The notes under the pieces: generated by a model | The model's database searches: none | The model's input: the letters and a program-made list of their open reading frames with translations, nothing else | Told to the model about the DNA's origin: nothing | Shown: positions 1 to 12,000 of the stretch, piece after piece | How the letters are laid out: the number at the start of each line of letters is the position of its first letter | How positions within the stretch are numbered: the first letter of the stretch is position 1 | Source of the DNA: Undaria pinnatifida | Lineage: Eukaryota > Sar > Phaeophyceae > Laminariales > Alariaceae | NCBI GenBank assembly: GCA_012845835.1 | Contig: JABAKD010000011.1 | Location: 1,272,001-1,336,000 of the forward strand | Reading direction: 5' to 3' | Length of the DNA: 64,000 nt | Translations under genes and position numbers: made by a program

Positions 1-2095
1 AGAGATGCATGGTTCGGGACAAAACCTCTCTTAACTATTAATAACGTCGTCTAATTTCTGAGGTGAAAAAAGGTTATTTCTTCAGTCGGGGAAACAGCGA
101 AAAACACGAGAACCTGAAATCGGGGTCTACACATGACGGAAAGGCGTGTCAGACCCAACGAGGGTTTTTGGGCTAACAAGGGAAAAACTCTCCGATTTTT
201 TTGTTTTTGTTCCGGCCGATTTGCCCTTTCGTAACCGGATACCATTCTCTTGACCTACCCTCGGCGCACCCACTGTCACTCTAAGTTGTCTTCTTTTCTA
301 GCATGGAGCTGAGGAGGGACCATGAAAAAAGAACAAGCCGGCAAGGCCAGGGGACGACTGACTGTATGACACTCTCTGGTTTTTCCACTACGCAACATTT
401 ACAGCGTTAAACTAAGATTAACCAGTTTGCGCCTCGCTACCCACCGTCAAGTTCTTTCTTCAAGCGTGCCGTTCGAGAGGCTACCGCGGTCGTGTAGCAC
501 GCAAGATAACACCCATCTCTCCAGGGATGAATTTCAGGCGCGATATCCTTCAAAACCAGGGGGGGGGGGGCAACATATACCATACGTACACAAAAAAAAC
601 GGCGGCTTGGTGAAGATTTCGTCGAGATCGTCCCATGGACGCGCGCTCTCGCTCCCCATAGCCGATAAAATCAGCTTCGATTTTTTTGTACGAGGGTGTG
701 TGTTATCTTTCGCGCGCATACTGACGTATGCAGTAGATAAACCTAGCGCAGCGGCATGGTCCCGTGAAGCGTTAAAACGGCAGTCGGAACATGAGCGCAT
801 CAACTAACTAAAAAAAAAGTATGATATGATACGATGAATGATTGAGTTATTACTCGTACCTTCACGTCGTTTGCACAGCATCGTAATTAAGATGTTCTGC
901 ATGTCCAGGTGGGTTCTATTGCTCAACAAGGAACAAGGAGGTACCAATATGATTTTTAATATAAATACCCTTCGATCGATAATATGATAGTTAAAAGATC
1001 CTTACATTTTCGTCCAGGGTGGTCTCAAATAGCAGGCTCGTGTCTCGTGTCACATCGAAAACCTCAAGAGCCAAACGACGACACATCTTACCAGAGACAC
1101 TACACAGAGCATTGTCGTCATGTACGCCAGAGACGCCGCGAATCTCCGCCAAGGGAGACCAAACATGCAGGCCCCTAGGATCCTCGTCCCTGCTGCCACA
1201 ACCTCGTTGGCTGTCGTAGCATGCTCCGATCTCGTTGTCGACTCCGGCTGCTCCGGCAAAGGGCTGATTCGGGCCCCTCTTCCTTCCTCAACATTAGACA
1301 AATTTAACACCCCCCCCCCGCCGCCGCCACCGCCGCCGCCACCGCCTGACATTGAGCGCACACCACCAGCTAGCACAGCAAGGCAATGGAATGAATATGT
1401 ATGGCTTCACACCAAAGGCGAAACCTCAACCTATGCCCGCCCCCCCTCCCGCACAGCATGCACAGCAGCACCAGCTCTCCCAAGAGTGGAGGTACGATAA
1501 GACGTGCACGTAGTCGTACTTGACCTATGTATACCAGCAGGTGAGGTCTGTGTGTCAGCCCGGCGGGTCAAGTCAGCAATAGCCAGCAAGCTCGTCACAC
1601 GCGAGTAGCCAAAAATGGCTCAAGCTGATACGTTTAACCGGTAGCTGTACTTGAAGTCAACCACAGCGGGAGCCGTAAAGGTGTTCGAGGGCGGGACCGC
1701 CGTGAAAGCCACCTTTAACAGAACTGTGGAGAGGGTATGCTGATGATACGTTGTTGATGAGATGATAAGCGGAGAGCGGAGAGCGGAGAGCGGAGATCCT
1801 AGGTATGGAGTTCATCACCACCCGGCGGCGGTGCATGTGCGGGGAGAAAACTCAGACAAATTTCGCGAGACCCTTCATTGACGTTCCTGGTGCTGTGCTG
1901 CAGTGACCCCGTGGGGGTGTACTAGCCACCGCACGCCGACGTTCTTATCAAGAAAGGCCCCCTGGATCTGCTGGATTTGTTCTTCTTGTCGATTGGTACC
2001 ATTTTCTCTCTTTCTCGGAGCCTCAAGTCAAGGGTATACTTGGTTTACCAGATTTATACTCTGCGTTGCATCTTCGCGGGCCTCTTCAATCTACG
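1..2095. other. 5' intergenic/UTR region, no gene supported
   Basis: I see no convincing exon upstream of 2096. Several reading frames are open for about 60 to 126 codons (for example around 430-800 and 1120-1500), but they lack domains and the second is stretched by a C-rich (CCG)n tract at about 1309-1346. A short purine repeat (GGAGAGC units) lies at about 1768-1797. The promoter of the DUF300 gene should lie in the last few hundred bases, but I recognise no specific element. Confidence 0.5.
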
Positions 2096-3022
2096 ATGTT
2101 CAAGGCGACAGAAGATGTTGTCCTGATCGTGGCTGGCTTCTGCTCTGCCTTTGCGGTGGTGCTGTCCAGCCTTCTCATACGCCGGCACCTCATCCACTTC
2201 TCCCGCCCTGTGGTTCAGGTATGCTAGCAATGCTTGTTTAGCTAGTGTATTCCGCCGCAAGCTGCAATTTGAACAGCACAACACGGACATGGTCGTAAGT
2301 GTAAGGACCGTTTAATTTATAATAGTTTGAAAGACGGTTATTATATTACTGGACGTAATGGTGTTAAATATGGTGAGACAGCGAAACACAGCAGCAGTAG
2401 CAGAGTCCTCTGTACTACGTGACCGGAAATATAAGGAACGCTTGGATTTAATATGGGTACCTTTACTTGCCTTACATTTTCTGCCAGAGTGTCATACTCT
2501 ACTGCTTCAAGACTGGCACTCTGGCATGGTGTACCTGGTACTGGTGTGCTGGTTCCTTTTTGTTGCAAGTAGTCGAGTGTTTGCGTTAAAATATTCACTG
2601 AAAATTCTTCCATCATACTAGAAAAAGGTCAGATTCACTCCGGCATGCTTTTGGTTGTGTTTGCGGTGAACGAATCGGAGAAAAGGCGTACACGGCCTCC
2701 ATATCACAGGCGGGGAGCGGGGAGGCAACATCAAGTTTTGAATTTAGACATGGTGCGGTAGCACCTAGACTCACCGACAGGGGCAGGCCCAGAACAACAC
2801 CATCAGACAAACAGCAGCACAGCAGCAGCAGCAGCAGCGGCGGCGGCGGGGGCGGGGGCGGAGGTGGCGATGGCCCCGCCAGATGAGTTGCGGCACAGCA
2901 GCTCGGCCTGGCTCGATCACCGCGATGATCACCACAACAACGGAACAGCCAGTTTTTTAGTAAACTTTTTTAGAAACAAACGCAGGAGACACCAACCGCA
3001 GCCGCAGCACAACAGCCGCCGC

Positions 3023-3060
<38 letters not shown>

Positions 3061-6000
3061 TGTAGCGGCGGCGGCGGGCGTGCGGCGTGGGTGGCGGTGG
3101 CGGTGGAGGCTTCGGCGACAGCGTTGTGATATAGCGACGGTGGTTGACAAAATCAGCACCGAATACGCCATCACGCAGCAGCAGAGAACGAGGTCACATC
3201 GTAGAGAGCGCGGGAGCGCTGACTCACTAGCACCTACCCCTGAGGTTGCACGTACGCGCCATGCTTTCCCAGCTACCCTTTGGTGCCTCTGCATCAATGT
3301 TGGGTTGTGTCTACCGCTGCCAAGCACAGCGCACAGCGAGCAGTGTCTGCTGTGTGCTGCCGTGTGGGTTGTGCCCTCGTGCCCTCTGATTGTTGTGCCG
3401 TTGTGCCTGGAGAGCAACGATGTTGGCAGGCCAATCGCATGAGCTGGTCGACATTGATGGAAGTTCACTCTAAATCGTTCAATCAAATCAGAGTTTTCAT
3501 GCCGTTTTGCGGCAAATTCTTCCTTAAAAGGTCGCAGGGGCGATTATTTTTTATGGAATTTTAGATTGAACTATTTTAACGCAAACACTCGAGTCTGGTG
3601 TGCTGGCTTGCATCCTTTTTTTACCCGCGTGTTCGTTACGGTTCATTGCATGGTAAAACCACCTTACTGAATTCGCAATGTGTATCTATCTCTGTCTCGT
3701 AGTTTGCGTGTTTGTAACCACAGAGTTCGCCTCTCTATCAGGCATCGGCACGGACACTGGTTGTGCTGGATGTATAGGCTGGATGTATATATTAATAGAT
3801 GGGTGGAAGGATCAGTTTCATGTGACGAACACACATTGGTACTATGGCGTAATACGAGGGTGTTACGGCCTAGGCACTGCTGTACAGCACAAGCACGAGG
3901 TACGAACCAATACGAGACATTATGTGATGTTCTTTACTATCCAGGTCTCTCTTCCTTGTTGTGCTTGCTCGCCGTGTCGCTATGGATTTGTCATACAGAT
4001 TCGCTAAGCAGCCGAGACAGGCAGGTAGGTGCAGGTGTGCGGCGAGAACTCTTGCTACCTGGTACCAGGTACCCAGCAGGCGCGATTCTCAATGGCGATT
4101 GACGACGGGGTGAAAGCAGAAATTTTGAATTTTTTGGGAACTCGAGAGGGAAATTATGTCGATAAAAAAAGGACGATTGCAATATGGGCCACTGCTTGTT
4201 CGAGGGATGATATCATACATTTTGGTTCCCGACCTCAAGGAGTCGTATGAACAAAACACCGGCGCAGCACGATCTTTTTTTGTTTTCCCGTCCTGCAACA
4301 CGGTTGATGCACTGGGGGACCCCCAATAGTGCCGGTTGAATAGTGCCACTGCTCTCTATAGTTCCGGTGGAATCGCTTGGCAATAGTGCCACTGCTCTCT
4401 ATAGTGCCCGTGGAATCGCTTGGCACGACTTGAAATATCTTAAGAAACTCCACGAATAGTAACCCTATTCCTGATAGTGCTGGGGCTCTGAATAGTGCCC
4501 TGAATAGTGCCGGTAGCGGCATTATTGGGAGCCCCCCACTGCTGTAAGACTAGATTTCATCAAATTTTCGGTCGCAGTCCTGGGGTCCTTGAACGATTCA
4601 CAGCAGCCGTTACGTGCTGTGGGAATCCTGAACTAAACGTGGTACTTTTACGTTAGCTATCGTACGTACGTATATGCAATCAAGACGCACGTACGCACCA
4701 GATACGTACGATATTACGAGTATGTAGATACAGGTACGTACAGAAGTGCAGTATTTCTATCCTGCTGTTGCTATTGATTGTCCGAGTGCTACAGCACTGT
4801 TATATTTGCTCTGCTGCTCTCAGAGCCTCCTGGAGCGAAACTCAGCTTGCAATGGCCCCACCCTGCACAAAATCGCCTCTTTTGAAAATCGGAAGATGAT
4901 CTTTTACAACAACCACTTGAATAGTATACCTGGCCTGGCGCGACTAGCGACCAACCGCCTTATTCAAACTTCAGGCGCGTGCGCGAAAATCACCTGCCCG
5001 TGCCTGAGCGAAAATCGCGTCGCGCCCGTCGATACGCTGACGTATGGTAGAGAGCACACCCGACCGCACCAATTTTGCCTTCTGCCGTCGTGTGTCCGTT
5101 TATGTCAGCTTCCGCCACTGCTTCTGCTTCGATGGGTCACGCATGTAGCAACCCAAACAATCCTTCCTTCCTTCCTCATGCTGCCGTGGTCTCCTTCAGA
5201 GCAAAATCGTCGGGATCCTTTGGATGGTGCCGATCTACGCGATCGACTCGTTCGTCAGCCTGCGCTTCAAGGAGGCTGCACTGTACGTCGACATGCTTCG
5301 GGACTGTTACGAAGGCTACGCGCTGTACCTTTTCCTGGCCCTGATGGTGGGGTACCTTGGGGATGGGGATGAGTACAAGGTGCGTGGAAGATTTTTGAAT
5401 GGTCGTGTTTTCAGGCTTAACTCCTTTGTTTTATGTGTTAATAGTTATAGCGATCGTTTTTATGTTTGGGCGTTTCGAAGAGCATGCGAGTTACATAATA
5501 TGTGGATACTTGTTTTTTCGGAGCATAACGAGCATTGTTGGTGGAGTATTTTGGGGATGAGAACGAGCTCAACGTGCGCTGGAAAATTCGAAGGCTTCGC
5601 GCTGTGTCTTTCCTGGCTCCGATGGGCGAGTGCCTAGGGTACAAGGACGAGTACTAAGTGCGTTTGGATGTTTTGAAGGCTATCATGCGCGCTGTACCTT
5701 TTCTTGGCCCTGATGGTGGGGGTACCTCGGGTAATAGGCGCGAGTACAACGCACGTTGGGGGGGTCGGATGTGTCGTTTTTTGTGGTAGGCGTGCGCGAT
5801 GACGATGTAATCAGTGCAGCCACAAGCAACAGGGGTGGCTTTGAGTAGTGTCCGCTGAAATATCCAGGTATTGAAATGGGGGTCTCATCTGTCTGCTGTG
5901 TTCGGCTCCGAAAGAACTCAATAATGAAATAAGATCTGGTCTGTCCGGTGCTGTTCAAGTATAGCCTTGCAAACCGCCTGAAACGGGAGCGGTTATACCG

Positions 6001-9000
6001 CATGTTGTCTCCTACCGGCAAGTTGATCTAGATCATGTGACTCCTATAGATCAGAGGTGCGGCTTCTCTGAAATATCTAGATAATGAAATGGGGAACGAT
6101 CTGTGACTGATGTGTGCAGCCGTGAAATATCTAGATCGTGAAACGGATATCTGGTCGGTATGATTTGTGCAACCTTGCGACCCGCCTGAAACGGTGGCAG
6201 TTTTACCGCAGGTTGCTCCCCACCCGACAGGTTGATCTAGATCATTCCAATCCTATATATGAGGGATACACCTCCCCTGAAAAATCTATATCGTGAAATG
6301 GGGAACGATCTGTGACTGACGTATGCAACCCTGAAATATCTGGATCGTGATACGGAGTTCTGATCTGTGTCTGATCGGTGCAACCTTGCGAACGGCCTGA
6401 AACCATGGTGGTTATGCCGCAGGTTGTCGATATCCTGGAAAACTGCCCCCAGTCCGAGCACGCGTGGCCGTTCGGGCTGTTCATTAAGGGGCCGCTACCG
6501 CACGGGAGAGACTTCCTTCGTTTCGCCAAGTTTGGGACTTTGCAGTACAGCGTGATCAAGCCTTTGGCCGCACTGGTGGCGCTGTTGCTCTCCCCCTTCG
6601 GACTCTACAAGGAGGTGGGTTTACGTTCGGCCGGGAGGCATGCCGCGGGGGGGGGGGGGGGGCGTACTCATTTGTTGCTTGCCTTAGTCCTTTGACCATT
6701 GACCACGCATCTCTTTCGAGATGGAGCACCGTTCCTGCTGTTTTAATAGAGACACCTCCAACATTTGGGCGCTCATTACGCTTTTTCTATATATTACATA
6801 GAAATAGTTTGCTTATCCTATCCCCTTTCTGTTTCTCTACTCTCTAGTCTACCAAACTCTTCCATGTCACATCCGTTTAATATCCTCATCTGCTCCTCTA
6901 ACACATCCCGTTCCTCCTTGTATATTTCACATTTTCCTATTACGTGAGTCCTACTCTCTACGTCGTATTGTTGTGCCACACGGGCACATGTGTGCATCCA
7001 CGTCCTCCTGCTTCCGACTACTGGCACATCTCTTTCGCCTTTCTGGCAGGTTCATATCCCTTACACAAAATCGCAGTTTTAGCTTTTTCGCGTAGTCCAT
7101 TGGGCCGTGCAGATACGTTTTCATTCCAATATCTTCCCTCAACCCCCCGTATATCTTGAGTGTTTCTCCTCTTTCACCTTATTTCTTAGCGCTAGTCTTT
7201 CCATTTCTTCTATCATTTCTTTGACTTTTGTCTTGTACCCGCCAAAGTTCTCTATGGACAGTACCTCTTCTCCGTCTCCTACACCCTTCCATGTTTTCTC
7301 GACTGCGTTATCCCATCTTATTCCAGCTCGCCCTTTTGTTGTTTTCACCTCTTCTCTGGCATATTCCTTACTCTATGTTGCCATTTCAATTTTCTCACGT
7401 CTCCATTTGTTTTACGTGGGTACATTCCTAGTTTCACTCTTAGACCTATGACAATGGAAAGCCGATAGTTTTGCGACAAACTTTTTTGGGGGGCTATTTG
7501 CTGAAAGATTCCGGGTAACGTCGCTATGGGGAATATAAATGTTTCTTTTCTGGCTCTTTTTTGGGTCATGCGGTCCAACAGGTCAATTTGTCTATTTTTC
7601 ATCAAGCCTTGATCAACACTGCCCACCAAACACGATTGACCTTCGATCTCGGGATAGAGACAACCCATGGTCACTCCTCTTCGTTCCGGACAAGGCCACA
7701 TGTGTGTAGGTGATCGGTCGCCCCGGTGGCGTATCAGGTTATCCTCGAGCCTGGTATAGGTCAGTTTCGTGAGTTCGAGCCCCGCCGAGTGCATACTCGT
7801 ATATATTCGTTGGGACTTTTCTTATGCACAAATTGACTTGCGGAAAGCGCGAGAGCGTGAGTTAGCAACACTCGATGAACAATCGACGAGCAGTGGGATT
7901 GCTGAACCCTATGCGCGATAAAAATTGAAGGCAAGAACCGGGGAGAAGGGATGACACCTGTGATCACGGCTTGTCCAGAAGCTGGAAAGTGAAAGTGTGC
8001 AAAAGAAAAAAAAAAAAAAAAAAAGTGACAGCGCTGAAGAGTATATCTCGATTCATGCCCTAGGCCGTGAGAGGTTGCTTGTGTTGTCCTATGGTCTGCC
8101 GTCACATCCTCTCAAAATTCTGTTTTTTGCCCGTTGGGAGACGATAGAGAGTTTTTGTCTCAGTTTTCTACTCACCAGCCGCCAAATGTGTTTTTAACGG
8201 AAGCCTGATCGGCGCCCGCCACAAATCACCGGCCGAAGAGTGAGCGCTGTACACCAAGGGGGGATCGGAGCCCCTAACGAGCTCGCCACGTTCAGAGTTC
8301 ACGACGCTGTCGTTGATTTCGTCGAACGAAGTATGTGGAGAACACGAAATTGCGCCGCGTCTAATCCAAGATCTGCTTGAGAAATTCTCAGGCCGATGTT
8401 GACCAAGATCGCCGCGAGAAATCATTTTTTTCCGGGATTCTGGAAAGTTTCAAAAAGCATTTCTGCCAAATTGGGTCCATAGGCGACCGTTCAGGCAAAG
8501 TTTGGCTGAGATCTTCGGCATTTTCAATCTTTTGGCCTTCCATGTTCACCGGTCTTAATACTGTATTACTCGTCGTACTTGAGCATCCTACCAATAGTAT
8601 ATTTTTAGCTGCTGTCACTGCACTGGGGGGGGGGGGGTAATCGTCGTATCATGCATGACCGTAGTCTGTCAGACCATGAAGTCTCGCATCCCTACAAATG
8701 GCATGCCATGGTGAGGAGGGGGGCGTCCAACGTTTTCTGGCTTTCGCGAGCCCTCAGCTGCTCAAGCACCCCAAAATGCTTCCAATCTGGCCTGTGTTGT
8801 TTCACTTGAGTACTGTATCCCGTTTGAACCTGTATGCCCACGGCGGTCGACGGGGAAGTTCGTCGGGTTGCTTGGACCCATATATACTTTTTTTTTGTCG
8901 ATGCTTTGGGGGATGCATAGAACTCCCCCATGTCACGTCCCCGGTGGTCTTGGCGGTAAGTTCGCAACTGCTATATACTGTATAATTTTCTCTCTTCTTT

Positions 9001-12000
9001 CTTCTTTTTTGTCCTTCGGCGTATGGGGTTTATCCTCCGTCGGAGTATCGCCTTCCTTAACCATGGAAACTCATTCATGTCTTAATGTTGTATTAATTAC
9101 TGAAGTGTTCACCACCCGTACGTTGTTGTGCAGTTGTTCTCGTCTCCCTCGAGCATGGAAATTAATTAATGTTATTATGTCTTGTATTGTTAACAGTATG
9201 AATGCATCCAAATTCACCGCCACCCCTTCATGGTTTCTTTGTAAGGTCGATTTCGCGAGTTCGAGCCCCCCACAAGAGACTTTTTTTTTTCTCGTGCAAA
9301 GCAAATGTAACTCTGTAGCTTCCGGTGATGTTCTGCAGGGGGACTTCAGCGCGTCCGGCGGGTGGCTGTACCTCTCGTTCGCTGTGAATTTGAGCGTCTG
9401 TTACGCGTTCTACTGCTTGGGCATGTTCTACTACGTGCTCAAGGCGCCACTTAAGCCTTACGACCCCGTGCCGAAGTTCCTGTGTATCAAGGCCGTGCTC
9501 TTCTTGAGTTTTTGGCAGGTGAGGGGAGAACACGATTACCGGTACCTTGCCCATGGTCCTGCGTATTGTCGGTTGGCTGGTGTCTATTGCCTAGTGTCTA
9601 TTGCCTTGTGACTGTAGTCTACTGCCTACTTTCGGCTCTCTGTCTGCTGCCTATTCCCTGTTGCCCATGCCTATTGCTTACCCGCCCGACTCTGTACCGA
9701 AATTGTTGTGCATCAAGACCGTCCTCTTGAGAGTTTTTGGCAGGTTAGGGAAGCAAACGGTTACCGGTACCTTGCCCGTTGTCTATTGCTTACTTTCTAT
9801 TCCCTTTTGTATACCCTGGTATTGCCTATTGTCTGTGGCCTATTGTCTACCTGTTATTGCTTATTATATATTGCCTATTGGTATTACGTATTGCCTACTG
9901 GTGCTGCTTACTGCCTGTTGTTTTTAGCCTATTGTCTCTTGCCTATCGTTTAGGGCCTACTGCACTTATCTATCGTTTATGACCAAGTCCCTGTACCATA
10001 TTTTTTTCCATATGAAGGCCGTACTTTTCTTGAGTTTTTATTAATGGCCGGCTTTGGGGGCCGTGTGTGTTGAACGTCCGAAGCCAAGCTTTTTCGAGCG
10101 GGGCATACGATTTCCTTGGCTGTTGCCTTGTCTATTGGCTGTTGCTTATGTTTGGTCGCTGTCTCGGGGTCCCCAAAGGTTTACCATTCTCCCGGTCTGT
10201 TTCAACCCAACGTAGCGACGCGCACCCCGGCCACCCCCCCCCCCCTTTTTTTTTTGTCGCGGTTCATCACAGCTGGAGGTCGAGGTAGATCATTTGTGGG
10301 GGGTGGTGAACTTTTACTCCGCACAAGGGTAATGATGGTATCACGTACCTGGTAGGGTTTATGGTAAGGCACCGACGAGGCAGTTACATGGCACTCCCAT
10401 TGTTGTCTCTGGAAGTGGCCATACCAGACGTTAAATTTACTCATTGAAGCTGTCATCAATAAGCAAGTCCGCCTCACAAGCGGTTCTTAGTAGGATGCAG
10501 CTCACCCATCATGCGACTCGGCGGACACCTCACGGCGCTTCGCGCTTGGTGCAAGCAATGTCTGCCTGGGCGGTGAAAACCCGACGTGCTCCATCCCGAC
10601 ATTGTGGGGATGCGAGGGTCTATGATCTTACGACTACGGCCATGCATGAACATGGGGTACACCCCACCCCCGACCTCCCACCGCCCCCGTCGAACTGCCT
10701 ATGCATGCCATGTAAAGAAACATACAGGATACAGCATGGAGAACACAGTTTTTGTTTGTACAACGTGAGGTTCCAGTGTTACGATAAGGGATTTTGGACA
10801 ACACGCCATAAACCCTACAAAACCCGAACCCTAACCCCGACCCCCCAACCCCGGGCCGACCTGTATGGAAATTGTCCTGAAAATTCTGGAAAACAAGAAT
10901 ATTTTGTCGGGAAAAAATGTCATAGTATCATTCATACGGTCGTTTTTGGCCGTTTCCGTACTAAATACCATACCCTCATTAACTGGCGCCGTATATGCTG
11001 CTGCCCCCGTGCTTTTTATCGCGATTTGTGGCAGGGCATCGTGATCGCCGGATTAGCAAAATTACAGCTAATTCACGAAATGGGGGGCTGGACGGCGGAG
11101 AACGTCGAAAAGGGCATCCAAGACCTCCTGGTCTGCGTGGAGATGCTCATCATCGCCGTGGCTCACACCACGGCATTCTCGAGCGGGCCGTACGAGGACG
11201 GAGCGACGAGGCGCGACGGCGCGAGTTTGCTGGAGGCGCATTTCGCGCACCACAGCGCGATTCGGGATTTCAACGAGGTGAGGGTTGCAAAGCAGCGTAT
11301 TCGTTGGTTCTCTTTCGTTCCTGAGTTCGTTCCGTTTATTCTGGAAAGTCCATTGTTTGGGTGGAGCATAGAGCCCCTCAGGCGAGGCAGGGGTCTCGTG
11401 AAAAGTTAGTGCACTACTGTAGTATGCGTCTCCGGACTGGCTGCTTCAGTCGCTATGTCGTTTCCCCTCTCCGAGCCTTGACCGCATCATCCTCCCTTCC
11501 CCGACTTTGACCGTCACCTGCCCTCTCTCTCTTTCACGACCACCACGCAACGGCAACGCGCCAACGCGGCCTTGGCGTCTCGAATACCCGAGGGTGCGCT
11601 TCACCTGTTGTCGGATTTGATCATGGCCTTATACTGTACATGTGTCCCAACTTTTTTCTGCTCTAAATGGGGCGCAATCAGTTTTTCTCGTCCCTACAAT
11701 AGAAGCAACTGCCTGAAATTCGGCGCATTCTGATTTCTGCGTCTGCAAAATAAAAAGCAGCGAAACGTTGCAATGAGCTCCCAGATAGATGGCGCACGAC
11801 ATCATCGCCTCTATCTCGCAGTTTATGCCCGTCCTCGGCTTCGCACCCGGAATTGCCTCCTTTAGAAGTGCACGCCCGTGTTTAGGATCAACAGGAAAAG
11901 GGGTATGCTATCCTTTTACCCTCTAACCCTCCGTTTCCCTCGCGCCCACCACACGATTGATAGTTTATTACATTGTTTCACATACGTCACCTCTGAGTTC

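Noticed and set aside
1120-1500. A frame with VVDSGCSGKGL resembling the protease motif of copia-type LTR elements.
   Set aside because: One short motif only, with no other element parts or end repeats nearby, and a C-rich tract inflates the frame.
3735-3850. Similarity between this stretch (+) and 28367-28450 (-), including GTTC(C)ATGTG.(A/C)GAACACACA.T.
   Set aside because: A real but short and weak match; too little to define an element or gene, so not listed as a feature.
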